Positions 36,023 through 46,419 are shown, counted from the stretch's first letter. The stretch: DNA of 64,000 bases from Poseidonocella pacifica (GCF_900111875.1 NZ_FOJU01000004.1:62001-126000); one strand, 5' to 3'. Notes: generated from the sequence alone by a model not told the origin. Translations and numbers: made by a program.

Positions 36023-36822
36023 CAGGCGACCTCCTCCCCTATGGATTGCTCAGGAAAGCGCCAATCCTCCACAGCGCTTGCGATTTCTTCTGCTGCCGCA
36101 CGAATGCGCGGAGCAAGAGCGGCCAGACCATCAAGGTCGGTCTGGGCCGTTGTGCTTGTTATCGAAAGTGAGCCCAGAACCCGTCCGCGGCGGGACAGGA
36201 TCGGAAGAGCGACACAGATAATTCCCGGCTCGTGTTCCTCGCGGTCAAATGCATAGCCGCGGGATCGGATCGCCACCAATTCCTGGCGCAAGGCGTCGGG
36301 CGTCGTCAGTGTATGATCTGTAAATCGGTGATAGCTCTGCTGCGGGAGCGCCGCGTTCAGATCCTTCTCCGGGAGAAAGGCCAACATGGCCTTGCCGACA
36401 CCGGTGCAATAGGCGGGGCCGACTTTGCCCGCCTCGCTATACATGGCGATCGGCGTCCGAGCGTTGCGTTTGTCGACGTAGATCACATGGGCATTGTCAA
36501 GTTGGGCAAGGTGAACGGTGTGCCCGACATCAAGGCTAAGGCGATCTACGGCATCGCGGGCAATCGGGGCCAGGGCGCTTTGCCGCCACGCCGAGTGGGC
36601 CATGCGGACCAGTCGCATCCCAAGAGTATAGGACTGACGGTCCGGATCAAACTGAAGCATTCCCTGATTCGTCAGTGTCTGCATCAGGCGATACAGCGTT
36701 GCCTTGGGGTAGGGCGCACGGGACTGAAGCTCGGCAAACCGAACGGGGCGCTCAAAGCTTGCGACGAGGTCAAGCACTTCCAATGCCTTACCCACTGTAC
36801 CGTCGCCGTGTTGCTTCTCCAT
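36022..36822 (-). CDS. IclR-family transcriptional regulator of the galactoside locus
   Basis: Regulator of 266 aa with an N-terminal winged helix ([21 protein letters not shown]) and a C-terminal IclR effector domain ([18 protein letters not shown]). Start 36822 gives the usual N-terminus and follows a GGGAGGA site. It is divergent from the sugar-binding protein gene, with a 139-base spacer holding a promoter and a perfect inverted repeat. Local control of the catabolic operon is inferred from this position. Confidence 0.88.
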   Translation of the reverse strand: MEKQHGDGTVGKALEVLDLVASFERPVRFAELQSRAPYPKATLYRLMQTLTNQGMLQFDPDRQSYTLGMRLVRMAHSAWRQSALAPIARDAVDRLSLDVGHTVHLAQLDNAHVIYVDKRNARTPIAMYSEAGKVGPAYCTGVGKAMLAFLPEKDLNAALPQQSYHRFTDHTLTTPDALRQELVAIRSRGYAFDREEHEPGIICVALPILSRRGRVLGSLSITSTTAQTDLDGLAALAPRIRAAAEEIASAVEDWRFPEQSIGEEVA

Positions 36823-36869
36823 GAAATCCTCCCTCGCGGCAGCTTTGCGACAAGCGCTCATCACCGTTG

Positions 36870-36900
36870 TTGACAAACATAGGGCAGTTCGCATTATCAT
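36870..36900 (+). promoter_or_regulatory. Promoter of the galactoside operon
   Basis: A consensus -35 TTGACA at 36870-36875 is followed after 17 bases by ATTATC, or after 19 bases by TATCAT. This is the strongest sigma-70-like promoter visible in the iclR/binding-protein spacer. Confidence 0.5.
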
Positions 36901-36914
36901 TTCAATATGTAAAA

Positions 36915-36939
36915 CCAAGTTTCATTATTTGGAACTTGG
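36915..36939. promoter_or_regulatory. Candidate IclR operator
   Basis: Perfect 7-base arms CCAAGTT and AACTTGG are separated by 11 bases. The element lies just downstream of the proposed -10 and before the ribosome site, a position suited to repression of the operon by the adjacent IclR protein. Assignment is inferred. Confidence 0.55.
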
Positions 36940-36961
36940 GGAGCTATAGGGAGGAGACCAA

Positions 36962-38191
36962 ATGCTACAAAAATCCACGCTTGCGGTGGCACTTGCTGCT
37001 GCGACATGTCTTGGGGGCGGCGCGAATGCCGCTGACCTCGTCATCAATTTCGACGATTTGAATCCCGGTCCAAAGCAAGGCTTTGATGACGCGGTGGCCC
37101 TGTTTCAGAAAGAAAATCCCGACATCAATGTCATCGTGAACAACAATGACCGAGAGGCGCACAAGACGGCGATCCGCAACTTCCTGACGGCAGACGCGCC
37201 CGATGTCACAAGCTGGTATCCGGGTAACCGCATGGCGCCTTTTGTGGATGCGGGCCTGTTTGAGCCGGTCACTGACCTATGGGAAGAAGAGGGCTTTGGC
37301 GAGCACCTTGCAGCCATCAAGCCGACCATGACCCGCGATGGAGAAATCTGGGGCGTTCCCTATTCCTACTACCAGTGGGGGATCTATTATCGCAAAGACA
37401 TCTTCGACTTGCTTGAACTCGAAGAGCCGCAAACCTGGGACGAATTGCTTTCCGCTTGCGGCAAGATGAAGGAAAATGGGGTCACCCCTTTCACCATCGG
37501 TACCAAGTTCCTGTGGCCTGCTGCTGGGGTGTTCGATTATATCAACCTGCGCACGAACGGGTATGAGACGCACATGGCGCTCACCGCCGGTGAGGTCAAA
37601 TATACCGACGAGCCGATCCGCGAAACCTTCGCGAATTTCGAAACCCTGATCAACGAATGTGGCTTTGTCGAAAACCACGCCTCGATGAGTTGGCAAGACG
37701 CGATCGCGCCCTTCTCGAACGGCGACGCGGCTATGTATGTCATGGGCAACTTTGCCGTGGATGCTTTCTTGAACTCCGGCCTCGACGTGTCACAGCTCGA
37801 TTTCTTTCCCTTCCCGACGATTGATCCGGATGTTCCGGCAGCAGAAGAAGCGCCGACGGACGCGTTCTTCATTCCGGCCAATGCCAAGAACAAGGAAGAT
37901 GCGCGTAAATTCCTCGCTTTCGTGGCGCGGCCGGACGTGCAGACGCAGTGGAACAAGACCATGGGCCAACTGCCCATCAACTCTCAGGCGGACGTTTCGG
38001 ATGACAAGTTCATTCAGGAAGGTTTCGCGATGTTGAACAAGGCACAAGGTCTCGCACAGTTCTTCGACCGTGATGCACCGGCTGAGATGGCCAAAGCGGG
38101 GATGGAGGGCTTTCAGCGCTTCATGACCGATACCTCGACGCTCGAAGAGGTGCTGCAGCGCCTCGATGAGGTTCAGGCGCAAGTCTACTGA
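36962..38191 (+). CDS. ABC transporter sugar-binding protein (extracellular family 1)
   Basis: Periplasmic receptor of a CUT1 transporter, 409 aa. The Sec signal peptide (MLQKSTLAVALAAATC..ANA) ends near residue 22. The mature part contains the family-1 solute-binding fold with WYPGNRMAPFVDAGLFEPVTD and VPYSYYQWGIYYRKDIFD (given in part). A strong AGGGAGGAG ribosome site precedes it. The substrate is probably an alpha- or beta-galactoside, judged from the enzymes in the same operon. Confidence 0.9.
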   Translation: MLQKSTLAVALAAATCLGGGANAADLVINFDDLNPGPKQGFDDAVALFQKENPDINVIVNNNDREAHKTAIRNFLTADAPDVTSWYPGNRMAPFVDAGLFEPVTDLWEEEGFGEHLAAIKPTMTRDGEIWGVPYSYYQWGIYYRKDIFDLLELEEPQTWDELLSACGKMKENGVTPFTIGTKFLWPAAGVFDYINLRTNGYETHMALTAGEVKYTDEPIRETFANFETLINECGFVENHASMSWQDAIAPFSNGDAAMYVMGNFAVDAFLNSGLDVSQLDFFPFPTIDPDVPAAEEAPTDAFFIPANAKNKEDARKFLAFVARPDVQTQWNKTMGQLPINSQADVSDDKFIQEGFAMLNKAQGLAQFFDRDAPAEMAKAGMEGFQRFMTDTSTLEEVLQRLDEVQAQVY

Positions 38192-38202
38192 ACCCCGTTC
38201 GG

Positions 38203-38222
38203 CGGGCGCCTTCGGGCGCCCG
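38203..38222 (+). terminator. Stem-loop between binding-protein and permease genes
   Basis: CGGGCGCC-TTCG-GGCGCCCG forms a perfect 8-bp stem with a stable TTCG tetraloop, 12 bases after the binding-protein stop. No T tract follows, so it is more likely an mRNA-stabilising or partial-termination element. Such hairpins give higher expression of the binding protein than of its permeases. Confidence 0.6.
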
Positions 38223-38249
38223 TCAAGGCCGCAGTGAGGAGGGAAATTC

Positions 38250-39224
38250 ATGGACGTGAAAGCAACAGAGCACAGCTGGCTGCTTCGCAACAAGTTGAAG
38301 ATCGCGCCTTGGGTCTTCTTGATCCCGGCGCTGGCCTTCTTCGCGGTCTACGTGATTGAGCCGATCTTTGAGTCGATCTGGCTTTCGTTCTACGAATGGA
38401 ACGGTCTCTACCGTGCCGACGGCACCAGTACCGCCGTCTGGGTCGGTGTGGATAACTACATCAAGCTTTGGGACGATCCAAAGTTCTGGACCTCGCTCAA
38501 GAACAACCTGCTCTGGCTCCTTCTCTTCATGCTGGCCGTTCCCATCGGCCTTATGATTGCGCTCTTTCTGAACCAGACGGTTTCAGGAATGCGCATCTAT
38601 AAATCCCTCTTCTTCTTTCCCTTCGTGATAAGTCAGGTCGTGGTGGGGCTTATCTTTGGCTGGTTCTACAACCCCGATTTCGGAGTGGTCGGATCAGTGT
38701 GGAAGGCGCTCTTCTGCGAAGAGACCATCAACATCGTGGGGAACGTGTCTTTCCGGTGCTCAAGCCCGCCTCCCGATATTCTCTCTTCGCCGGAATTTGC
38801 CACCTATGGCATCATCGCTGCCGGGCTTTGGCCCCAGATCGCCTATTGCATGATCCTGTACCTGACGGGGCTCAATAACGTGGCCGCGGATCAGATCGAA
38901 GCGGGGCGTCTTGATGGGGCCAAGGGATGGAGGATGCTCTGGTTCGTTGTGCTGCCGCAACTCCGACCTGCCACATTCATCGCCGTGGTGGTGACGGTCA
39001 TCGGTGCGCTGCGCAGCTTCGACATGATCGCCATCATGACGCAGGGCGGTCCCTTCGGCTCCACCAATGTGCTGGCCTACTACATGTATGAAACCGCCAT
39101 TTCGGAATATGGCGAGCGATACGGATATGGATCGGCCATTGCGACGGTGCTGTTCCTCATCATGTTGATCTACATCTCCTACTTCCTGTGGCGGATGTAC
39201 CAGGACGAGAAGGGAGGTCGCTGA
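38250..39224 (+). CDS. Sugar ABC transporter permease (MalF/UgpA type)
   Basis: Inner-membrane permease, 324 aa, with about six helices starting at WVFLIPALAFFAVYVIEP. The EAA loop that contacts the ATPase reads AADQIEAGRLDGAKGWRMLWFVVLPQLRP across about residues 210-238 (given in part). The start follows GAGGAGGG. A small extracytoplasmic insertion with two Cys residues (FCEETINIVGNVSFRC) lies near residue 155. It overlaps the second permease by one base (TGATG). Confidence 0.92.
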   Translation: MDVKATEHSWLLRNKLKIAPWVFLIPALAFFAVYVIEPIFESIWLSFYEWNGLYRADGTSTAVWVGVDNYIKLWDDPKFWTSLKNNLLWLLLFMLAVPIGLMIALFLNQTVSGMRIYKSLFFFPFVISQVVVGLIFGWFYNPDFGVVGSVWKALFCEETINIVGNVSFRCSSPPPDILSSPEFATYGIIAAGLWPQIAYCMILYLTGLNNVAADQIEAGRLDGAKGWRMLWFVVLPQLRPATFIAVVVTVIGALRSFDMIAIMTQGGPFGSTNVLAYYMYETAISEYGERYGYGSAIATVLFLIMLIYISYFLWRMYQDEKGGR

Positions 39225-40072
39225 TGTTTCCTCGCCCCATTGAAAAGGCCGGGCCGGGGGCCCGTATCGGGTATCAGCTTCTGCTTCCCTTCGTGTTGAT
39301 CATCTGGCTTCTGCCACTCTTGGCGATCTTTGCCACCTCGATACGATCGGGCGCCGACATCAACGCGGGCAACGTCTTTGGTTGGCCGGGTGAATTTGCG
39401 ATGATCGAGAACTACGTGGCTGTCTTCACCAGATCCCAAGCCTCAATGTACTTCATCAATTCGATCCTCATCACGGTGCCATCCGTTGCAATCTCCGTCT
39501 CGTTGGCGTGTCTCGCGGGATATGCGCTCGCCATCTATCGGTTCCGGGTCGCACTTCCCCTGTTCTTTCTGTTCGTCGCGGGCAATTTCGTGCCCTTTCA
39601 GATCCTGATGGTCCCGGTCCGCGACATGTCGGTGCGGGTTGGGCTCTATGATACCATCGCGGGGCAGTTTCTTTTTCATGCGGCGTTCCAGACCGGGTTT
39701 TGCACGCTCTTCATGCGGAATTTCATCAAGGCACTTCCGTTCGACCTGATTGAGAGCGCGCGGATCGAGGGTGTGAAGGAATGGCGTATTTTCTGGTTTG
39801 TCGTCCTGCCTCTCGTGCGGCCTGCGCTTGCCGCGCTTGCCGTGCTGATTTTCACCTTCGTCTGGAATGACTTCTTCTGGGCGAATGTTCTGACCCAAGG
39901 TGAATCGGCCAAGCCCATCACGGCTGGGGTGCGCGCACTCAACGGGCAATTCGTGAACAACTGGCATCTGGTTTCAGCGGCATCGTTGATTGCGGCGATC
40001 CCGCCGGTGATCATGTTCTTTCTGATGCAGCGGCACTTCATCGCGGGTTTGACGCTCGGAGCGGTCAAATGA
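39224..40072 (+). CDS. Sugar ABC transporter permease (MalG/UgpE type)
   Basis: Second permease, 282 aa, with six predicted helices and the EAA loop IESARIEGVKEWRIFWFVVLP. The ATG at 39224 overlaps the preceding stop; a longer frame from 39188 lies inside the first permease and is rejected. It overlaps the alpha-galactosidase by four bases. Confidence 0.92.
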   Translation: MFPRPIEKAGPGARIGYQLLLPFVLIIWLLPLLAIFATSIRSGADINAGNVFGWPGEFAMIENYVAVFTRSQASMYFINSILITVPSVAISVSLACLAGYALAIYRFRVALPLFFLFVAGNFVPFQILMVPVRDMSVRVGLYDTIAGQFLFHAAFQTGFCTLFMRNFIKALPFDLIESARIEGVKEWRIFWFVVLPLVRPALAALAVLIFTFVWNDFFWANVLTQGESAKPITAGVRALNGQFVNNWHLVSAASLIAAIPPVIMFFLMQRHFIAGLTLGAVK

Positions 40073-42153
40073 GCCAGTACTGGCGTCTTGATGGGCCCGA
40101 GATGACCTTGGTCCTCTGCTCCGAAGGGACAGAGTTGCCCCACGTTGCATACTGGGGCGCCTCTCTACCGTTCGATGAGGATCTCGGGGATCTCGTGGCG
40201 GCCACGCAGCCCGACATCACGGGGGGGATGCTCGATGCCTTGCCAGCAATCACTCTATGCCCCCAGACATCTGCGACCTTTCCGGGGCAACCGGGGCTGA
40301 GCCTGCGCGACGGCGCGGGGCGTTCCTTGTTCCCGGCCTTCACCCTCGTGAGCGTTGACGAAAGGGAGGATAGGCTTACCGTTCGGGCCGAGGATTCCGA
40401 TCTTGGCACCCGGTATGTGGCGTCGATCCGGTATCACCCCACCTCGCAGCTTCTGGAACTTTCGGCGGAATTGGAGACGGACACCCCGGTTGCTGTGGAC
40501 TGGCTTTGCGCGCCCGTTCTTCCAGCGCCGCAGGATGCGGATCGGATGATCTCATTCTCGGGTCGCTGGATCGGAGAGTTCCAGACCGCAGAGGTTCCGT
40601 GGACACCCGGCGCGTACACCCGTCATGCTCCTACCGGACGATCAGGTCACGAGCATCCGCCCCTGTTGTACTTGCCATCGACCGGTGCCACCAACACCGG
40701 TGGATCCTGCCGTGCCCTGCATCTCGGTTGGTCCGGAGGCCACAGCATGATCGCCGAAGAGTTGCCCGATGGCCGTCGTCAGGTACAGTTCGGCAAGGCG
40801 CGCGGCAGCCATCTTAAGATGGGTCGCCTATTCAGTTCCGGCCCGCTCTATGCAGCATTCTCCCGATCAGGGCACAACGGCTGCGCGGTAGCGTTCCAGC
40901 GCCACGTGCACGATGTTTTGACGCCTTCGAACCGTTCCGCCCGGCCGCGGCCCGTGCACTACAACTGTTGGGAAGCCATCTACTTCGATCACGACCTCGA
41001 CGCTCTCAAGGACATAGTGGCGCGGGCAGCGGATCTCGGGGCCGAGCGTTTCGTGCTCGACGATGGTTGGTTTGGCCTCCGTGATGACGATTGCACGAGC
41101 TTGGGGGACTGGACCGTGGACACCCGCAAGTATCCCGACGGCCTGAGTCCCTTGATAGATCACATCCAATCCTTGGGGATGCATTTTGGGATCTGGTTTG
41201 AACCGGAAATGATCAATCCCGACAGCGAGCTTTACCGTGTCCATCCCGACTGGATTCTCGGGCCCGCAGATCAGCTTCTAGGCCGCCAGCAACTCGTGCT
41301 CGATTTGTCAAAGGATGAGGTGCGCGATTACCTGTTCGACGCCATTTCCGACATCTTGCGCAGCTATCCTGTCGACTACGTGAAATGGGACCACAACCGT
41401 GTTCTGCCATACGCGGATGCAACTCAGACCTCGGGCGTCTACGATCTCTTTGACCGTCTCGTTCAAGCGTTTCCCGACGTCGAATTCGAAACCTGCGCAT
41501 CCGGGGGGGGCCGCATCGATTTCGGCATTCTCGCCCGCACCGGCCGTGTTTGGCTTTCCGATAGCAACGACGCGCTGGAACGATTGCGCATTCAGCACGA
41601 TGCCGCCTTGTTGTTGCCTGCATCCGTGACCGGCTCGCACGTTGGTCCCCGGCACTGCCATTCGTCCCATCGCACGCTGTCCATGCCCTTCCGTGCATGG
41701 GTGGCGGCTGAGCGGCACCTCGGCTACGAGATGGACCCCCGAGAGCTTACAGACGCGGAAATTGCCGTTCTCAAACGAGTTACAGCATGGTGGAAAGCAA
41801 ATCGCGACTGGCGCATGGAAGCTGACATCCATCGGTTGGACAGCGACGACCCGGCGATCATCGCGGAGCAGCAGATCGCCCGAAGCGGAGAACGCTTTGT
41901 TGTCTTTGCCGGAAAGGCCGCGACCAGCGCACAGATCAGCCCGCGCCCTGTGCGGTTCACGGCGCTTGACCCCGCCGCGCGCTATCGGCTGACACTGGCC
42001 AATCCTGAGGACATCAGCAACCTTTCGCGTGGGAGGTCTGCGCTTCGGGACGGCGCTTTGACGCTGTCTGGCCGGTTCATGATGGAACATGGGGTTCAAC
42101 TTCCCTATGCGGTGCCCGAGCAGATCTGGGTCATCGAAGGGACGCGCACATGA
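40069..42153 (+). CDS. Alpha-galactosidase, GH36 family
   Basis: Hydrolyses terminal alpha-galactosyl residues from melibiose or raffinose-type sugars, 694 aa. A beta-sandwich N-terminal domain precedes the catalytic barrel. The nucleophile is in YVKWDHNR (Asp about 441) and the acid/base in WLSDSND (Asp about 498). The GH36 motif NCWEAIYFD and FVLDDGWFG are also present. No signal peptide, so the substrate is cleaved in the cytoplasm after import. Overlaps on both sides show tight coupling. Confidence 0.92.
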   Translation: MSQYWRLDGPEMTLVLCSEGTELPHVAYWGASLPFDEDLGDLVAATQPDITGGMLDALPAITLCPQTSATFPGQPGLSLRDGAGRSLFPAFTLVSVDEREDRLTVRAEDSDLGTRYVASIRYHPTSQLLELSAELETDTPVAVDWLCAPVLPAPQDADRMISFSGRWIGEFQTAEVPWTPGAYTRHAPTGRSGHEHPPLLYLPSTGATNTGGSCRALHLGWSGGHSMIAEELPDGRRQVQFGKARGSHLKMGRLFSSGPLYAAFSRSGHNGCAVAFQRHVHDVLTPSNRSARPRPVHYNCWEAIYFDHDLDALKDIVARAADLGAERFVLDDGWFGLRDDDCTSLGDWTVDTRKYPDGLSPLIDHIQSLGMHFGIWFEPEMINPDSELYRVHPDWILGPADQLLGRQQLVLDLSKDEVRDYLFDAISDILRSYPVDYVKWDHNRVLPYADATQTSGVYDLFDRLVQAFPDVEFETCASGGGRIDFGILARTGRVWLSDSNDALERLRIQHDAALLLPASVTGSHVGPRHCHSSHRTLSMPFRAWVAAERHLGYEMDPRELTDAEIAVLKRVTAWWKANRDWRMEADIHRLDSDDPAIIAEQQIARSGERFVVFAGKAATSAQISPRPVRFTALDPAARYRLTLANPEDISNLSRGRSALRDGALTLSGRFMMEHGVQLPYAVPEQIWVIEGTRT

Positions 42154-43061
42154 CAGCCGCAATCAACCCGCAAGACATTCTCTGGGTCGCCGTCGATTGG
42201 GGCACAACCCGTCTGCGGGCGTGGGCCATGGGCGAGGGCGGCACAGTGCTGTCCAGCGCATCGTCGGAGGATGGTATGGGCGCTCTGGCGCGCCACGAGT
42301 TCGAAGATGCCTTGCTGCGCCTCGCGGGCGATTGGCTGGCGCCGGGTATTCCCGTGATCGCCTGCGGCATGGTCGGATCGCGGCAGGGATGGGTTGAGGC
42401 ACCCTACCGGGTGGTACCGGCGCGGCCGGCCGCCGATGAGCTTGTGTCCGCTCCGGCGAAGCGCGCAGGCCTCGACGTACGCGTGGTGCCCGGACTGAAA
42501 CAGACAAGCCCGGCGGATGTCATGCGCGGCGAGGAAACGCAGATCGCAGGGTTCCTCGCGCTTCATCCCGGTTGGGACGGCGTGATTTGCCTCCCCGGTA
42601 CCCATACAAAGTGGGCGCATCTGAGTGCTGGTGAGGTGGTGAGCTTTCAGACATTCATGACCGGAGACCTGTTTGCCGCGATCAGTGGTCATACGGTCTT
42701 GCGGCATTCGGTCGGCACCGAGGGACGGGAAGGCACCGATTTCGACGATGCCGTCGAGGAGATCATGACCCGCCCTGAACGACTTGCCTCGCGGCTCTTT
42801 GGCCTGCGGGCACAAGGTCTGCTTGAGGGTCTTGATCCTGCTGCCGCGACCGCTGCCCTTTCGGGGATGCTTCTCGGGGCGGAACTTGCCGCAGCGCGTC
42901 CCTATTGGCTTGGCCAACAGATTGCTATTCTCGGGGCGAACTCTCTCGCCCAACGCTATGCCCGCGCTTTGGCTTTGCAGCACGTCGATGCCACGATCGT
43001 CGAGGCTGATGCCTGCACGCTTGCGGGCCTTACCGCACAATACAAAAAGGCTACCTCATGA
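42150..43061 (+). CDS. dgoK: 2-dehydro-3-deoxygalactonokinase
   Basis: Phosphorylates 2-keto-3-deoxygalactonate to KDPGal, 303 aa. The ATP-binding phosphate-1 motif is [14 protein letters not shown], with GMVGSRQGW and [10 protein letters not shown] further on, all typical of DgoK. It overlaps both neighbours by four bases. This is the penultimate step of the De Ley-Doudoroff pathway. Confidence 0.93.
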   Translation: MTAAINPQDILWVAVDWGTTRLRAWAMGEGGTVLSSASSEDGMGALARHEFEDALLRLAGDWLAPGIPVIACGMVGSRQGWVEAPYRVVPARPAADELVSAPAKRAGLDVRVVPGLKQTSPADVMRGEETQIAGFLALHPGWDGVICLPGTHTKWAHLSAGEVVSFQTFMTGDLFAAISGHTVLRHSVGTEGREGTDFDDAVEEIMTRPERLASRLFGLRAQGLLEGLDPAAATAALSGMLLGAELAAARPYWLGQQIAILGANSLAQRYARALALQHVDATIVEADACTLAGLTAQYKKATS

Positions 43062-43663
43062 CCCGCCCCCTTATCGCTATTCTGCGCGGGATCACGCCGC
43101 GCGACGCCGTTCCCTTTACCGAAGCCTTGATCGAGGCGGGAATAACCAAGATCGAGGTCCCCCTGAACTCCCCGGAACCACTGGTTTCGATCACTGAGAT
43201 GGTGCGGCGCTGCGGAGACGCCGCCTTGATCGGCGCAGGTACCGTTCTCGAGGTGGATCAGGTTGCACAGGTTGCCGATGCGGGGGGTACATTGATCGTA
43301 TCTCCGAACTGCGATGCGGAGGTTATCGGGGCCACCAAGGCGCGCGGGCTGCAAAGTTGGCCGGGTGTCATGACTCCATCGGAATGTTTCGCTGCGCGCA
43401 AGGCCGGGGCGGACGGGCTCAAGCTTTTTCCCGGGTCGTTGATCGGGCCTGCGGGCTTGGGGGCGATCCGCGCCGTGCTGCCCGAAGACACCCAGGTTTA
43501 TGCGGTCGGAGGGGCAGGGCCGGACAATTTCGCAACGTGGATCGAAGCCGGAGCGACTGGGTTCGGGCTTGGCACGGCGCTCTATACCCCCGGTCAAACG
43601 CTGGACACTTTGCGCAAGAAGGCCGCTGCGGTGGTCGCGGCCTATGACAACGCCATAGCATGA
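43058..43663 (+). CDS. dgoA: 2-dehydro-3-deoxy-6-phosphogalactonate aldolase
   Basis: Class I aldolase that splits KDPGal into pyruvate and glyceraldehyde-3-phosphate, 201 aa. It contains [13 protein letters not shown] at the N-terminus, [17 protein letters not shown] and the Schiff-base Lys segment GLKLFPG. The KDPGal rather than KDPG specificity is inferred from the dgoK partner and from LNSPEP. Four-base overlaps occur at both ends. Confidence 0.93.
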   Translation: MTRPLIAILRGITPRDAVPFTEALIEAGITKIEVPLNSPEPLVSITEMVRRCGDAALIGAGTVLEVDQVAQVADAGGTLIVSPNCDAEVIGATKARGLQSWPGVMTPSECFAARKAGADGLKLFPGSLIGPAGLGAIRAVLPEDTQVYAVGGAGPDNFATWIEAGATGFGLGTALYTPGQTLDTLRKKAAAVVAAYDNAIA

Positions 43664-44502
43664 ACCTCTACGACCCTCGCCTATGCCTTCTTGGCGAAGG
43701 CCCCCTCTGGCATCCGGTGCGGCAGGAATTGTTCTGGTTCGACATCCTGAATCGCAAGCTACACTCCCGGCAGCAAAGCTGGGAGTTTGACCGTTATGTC
43801 TCCGCTGCGGGGTGGATCTCCGAGACTGCATTGCTGGTCGCATCAGAAACCGATCTTTTCCGTTTCGACCTCTCTCAAGGCTCTGCCACATCCCTCATCC
43901 CACTTGAGGCCGGAGATCCGCAGACGCGCTCCAACGATGGACGGGCAGATCCTTGGGGCGGGTTCTGGATCGGCACCATGGGCAAGCGCGCGGAACACGA
44001 AGCGGGTGCAATTTACCGCTACTTTCGCGGCGAACTTCGCAAATTGCATGGCGCGATCACGATCCCCAATGCCATCTGTTTTTCACCGGATCGCCAGTGG
44101 GCGTATTTTGCGGATACCAAGCGCCAGGTGATCTATCGCCAAGCGCTTGGGCCGGAGGGTTGGCCATCTAGCCCAGAAGAGCCGTTCATCGATCTCGCGC
44201 CGGAAGGGCGCAATCCCGACGGCGCGGTGGTCGACAGCTCTGGCGCGCTTTGGTGCGCAGAGTGGGGGAGCGGCGAAGTCTCTTGCTACGGCCAGGATGG
44301 GGCACTCCGCGCGCGCCTTTCTGTCGGCTTGCCGCAACCGTCTTGCCCGGCCTTTGGCGGAACCTCGTTTGATCGCCTCTTCGTCACGACCGCGCGGGAG
44401 GGAATGGACGTATCGGCGCTGGAAACTGCTCCTGATTCCGGCTGTGTGGTTGAACTTGATCCGGGTGTTGCGGGCATTGCCGAACACCGTGTCCTGATCT
44501 GA
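43660..44502 (+). CDS. SMP-30/gluconolactonase family lactonase
   Basis: Six-bladed beta-propeller lactonase, 280 aa. It has the metal-site Glu in LGEGPLWHP, then [17 protein letters not shown], and [19 protein letters not shown]. In this operon it most likely opens galactono-lactone to galactonate. Related enzymes also act on gluconolactone, arabinonolactone or other sugar lactones, and the sequence alone does not settle which. Starts within the dgoA stop (ATGA). Confidence 0.88.
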   Translation: MNLYDPRLCLLGEGPLWHPVRQELFWFDILNRKLHSRQQSWEFDRYVSAAGWISETALLVASETDLFRFDLSQGSATSLIPLEAGDPQTRSNDGRADPWGGFWIGTMGKRAEHEAGAIYRYFRGELRKLHGAITIPNAICFSPDRQWAYFADTKRQVIYRQALGPEGWPSSPEEPFIDLAPEGRNPDGAVVDSSGALWCAEWGSGEVSCYGQDGALRARLSVGLPQPSCPAFGGTSFDRLFVTTAREGMDVSALETAPDSGCVVELDPGVAGIAEHRVLI

Positions 44503-44517
44503 GTTGAAAGGCGTTTG

Positions 44518-46419
44518 ATGAAACGTACGCTTGGTGTCTGTTACTATCCTGAGCAATGGGCCGAGGATCGGTGGGCTGAGGATGCCCGGCGCATGGTCGA
44601 GACTGGCCTTAGCTGGGTTCGGATCGGGGAATTTGCGTGGTCGCGGATGGAGCCGGAACCGGGGGTCATGGTTTTCGACTGGCTCGACAGGGCGATCGAC
44701 GTGCTGGGAGCAGCCGGTCTCAAGGTGGTTCTCGGCACCCCGACGGCCACGCCGCCGCGTTGGATGCTGGAGCGTCACCCGGACATGCTCGCCGTTGATG
44801 CAGAAGGACGGCCGAGAAAGTTCGGCTCGCGCCGCCACTATTGTTTTTCGCACGACGGCTACCGTGAGGAATGCGCGCGGATCGTATCGCTTCTAGCCGA
44901 ACGCTACGGGCCGAACCCCCATGTCGCAGCGTGGCAGACGGACAACGAATATGGTTGCCATGATACGGTCCTGTCATGGTCCAGCGCGGCCCGGGATGCG
45001 TTCAGGCGCTGGCTTCGTACGCGCTATGGGACGGTCCAGACCCTCAATGAGGCGTGGGGCAACGTCTTCTGGTCGATGGAGTATCGCAGCTTTGATGAGA
45101 TTGACCTTCCGAACCTGACCGTGACGGAGGCCAATCCCGCGCATCATATGGCCTTCCGCAGGTTTTCTTCGGATCAGGTCGTCAGCTTCAACCGCCTACA
45201 GGTCGATATCCTCCGGGCGGCCACGAACGCCCCGCTGATCCACAATTACATGGGCCGGGAAACCGCATTTGATCATTTCGCGGTCGGCGCAGACCTCGAT
45301 ATCGCAAGTTGGGATTCCTACCCCATCGGCTTCCTGTCCGACCGGCTGGAGGCGAGCGATGCGCACAAACGCGCGTTCCTCCGTCAGGGCGATCCGGACC
45401 TACAGGCCTTTCACCACGATCTCTATCGCCGCGTCGGCAAGGGGCGCATGTGGATCATGGAACAGCAACCGGGTCCGGTGAATTGGGCGCCCTACAACCC
45501 GGCCCCCTTGCCCGGGATGGCGCGGCTCTGGGCGTGGGAAGCCTTTGCCCACGGTGCCGAGACCGTCTGTTATTTCCGGTGGCGACAGGCACCTTTTGCG
45601 CAGGAACAGATGCACGCGGGGCTGCAGCGCCCGAACGGGCTCGATGCACCTGCGATGGCAGAGGTCGCACAGGTCGCGAAGGAATTGAGCGCCATGCCCG
45701 ATGCGAGCACGGCAAAAGCAAAGGTGGGGCTTGTCTTTGATTATGCCGCCGCGTGGGCGTGGGAAACCCAACCCCAGGGCGCGGACTTTGATTACTTCCG
45801 TCTGTGCTTCGAGATGTATCGCGGGCTGCGGCGGCTGGGATTGTCCGTCGATATCATCGCGCCGGAACCAGAAGAGGTCGAGGGGTATGATCTGGTCCTC
45901 GCGCCCGGTCTGGCGGAGCTTTCCAGCGCCATGTTCGCGGCGCTTGAGGCATGCGGGGCGCACGTCCTGCTTGGTCCACGAACGGGCATGAAGACGCCAG
46001 AGATGGCCACAGCGCTCCCAGAGCCCACAGCATTCAGATTGTTTGGCGCTCGGCTGAATTTCGTCGAAAGCCTCCCTCCGGAGGAAGAGGTTTCCTTGGC
46101 GGCGGGCGGTGCCTTTCGCCACTGGTTTGAAACGGTGGAGGCCTTGGTACACGTGGCTGAACGCACAGAAAGCGGTGCACCGTCACTGCTGAAATCAGGC
46201 CGGGTCGCGTATCTTTGTGGTTGGCCAGACGAGACCGCGTTGGACCGGATGATCGGATCTGCCTGCTTGGACGCGGGGATCGAGACTGAGGCCATGCCTG
46301 CGGCGCTTCGCCGGCGCGATACGGCAACTCATCGGGTTTACACAAACTATGGCGCGGCGCCCATCGAATGGCGAGGTCAAACGATCGGGGCTGCGGATGT
46401 GGCGTGGGAATTGCTATGA
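44518..46419 (+). CDS. Beta-galactosidase, GH42 family
   Basis: Intracellular beta-galactosidase, 633 aa. The N-terminal barrel starts LGVCYYPEQW. The acid/base Glu is in WQTDNEYGCH (about Glu144) and the nucleophile in WIMEQQPGPVNW (about Glu315). A trimerisation/flavodoxin-like domain follows. ATG 44518 is chosen over TTG 44515 because the AAAGG site is then spaced six bases away. It widens the operon's range to beta-linked galactosides. Confidence 0.92.
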   Translation: MKRTLGVCYYPEQWAEDRWAEDARRMVETGLSWVRIGEFAWSRMEPEPGVMVFDWLDRAIDVLGAAGLKVVLGTPTATPPRWMLERHPDMLAVDAEGRPRKFGSRRHYCFSHDGYREECARIVSLLAERYGPNPHVAAWQTDNEYGCHDTVLSWSSAARDAFRRWLRTRYGTVQTLNEAWGNVFWSMEYRSFDEIDLPNLTVTEANPAHHMAFRRFSSDQVVSFNRLQVDILRAATNAPLIHNYMGRETAFDHFAVGADLDIASWDSYPIGFLSDRLEASDAHKRAFLRQGDPDLQAFHHDLYRRVGKGRMWIMEQQPGPVNWAPYNPAPLPGMARLWAWEAFAHGAETVCYFRWRQAPFAQEQMHAGLQRPNGLDAPAMAEVAQVAKELSAMPDASTAKAKVGLVFDYAAAWAWETQPQGADFDYFRLCFEMYRGLRRLGLSVDIIAPEPEEVEGYDLVLAPGLAELSSAMFAALEACGAHVLLGPRTGMKTPEMATALPEPTAFRLFGARLNFVESLPPEEEVSLAAGGAFRHWFETVEALVHVAERTESGAPSLLKSGRVAYLCGWPDETALDRMIGSACLDAGIETEAMPAALRRRDTATHRVYTNYGAAPIEWRGQTIGAADVAWELL

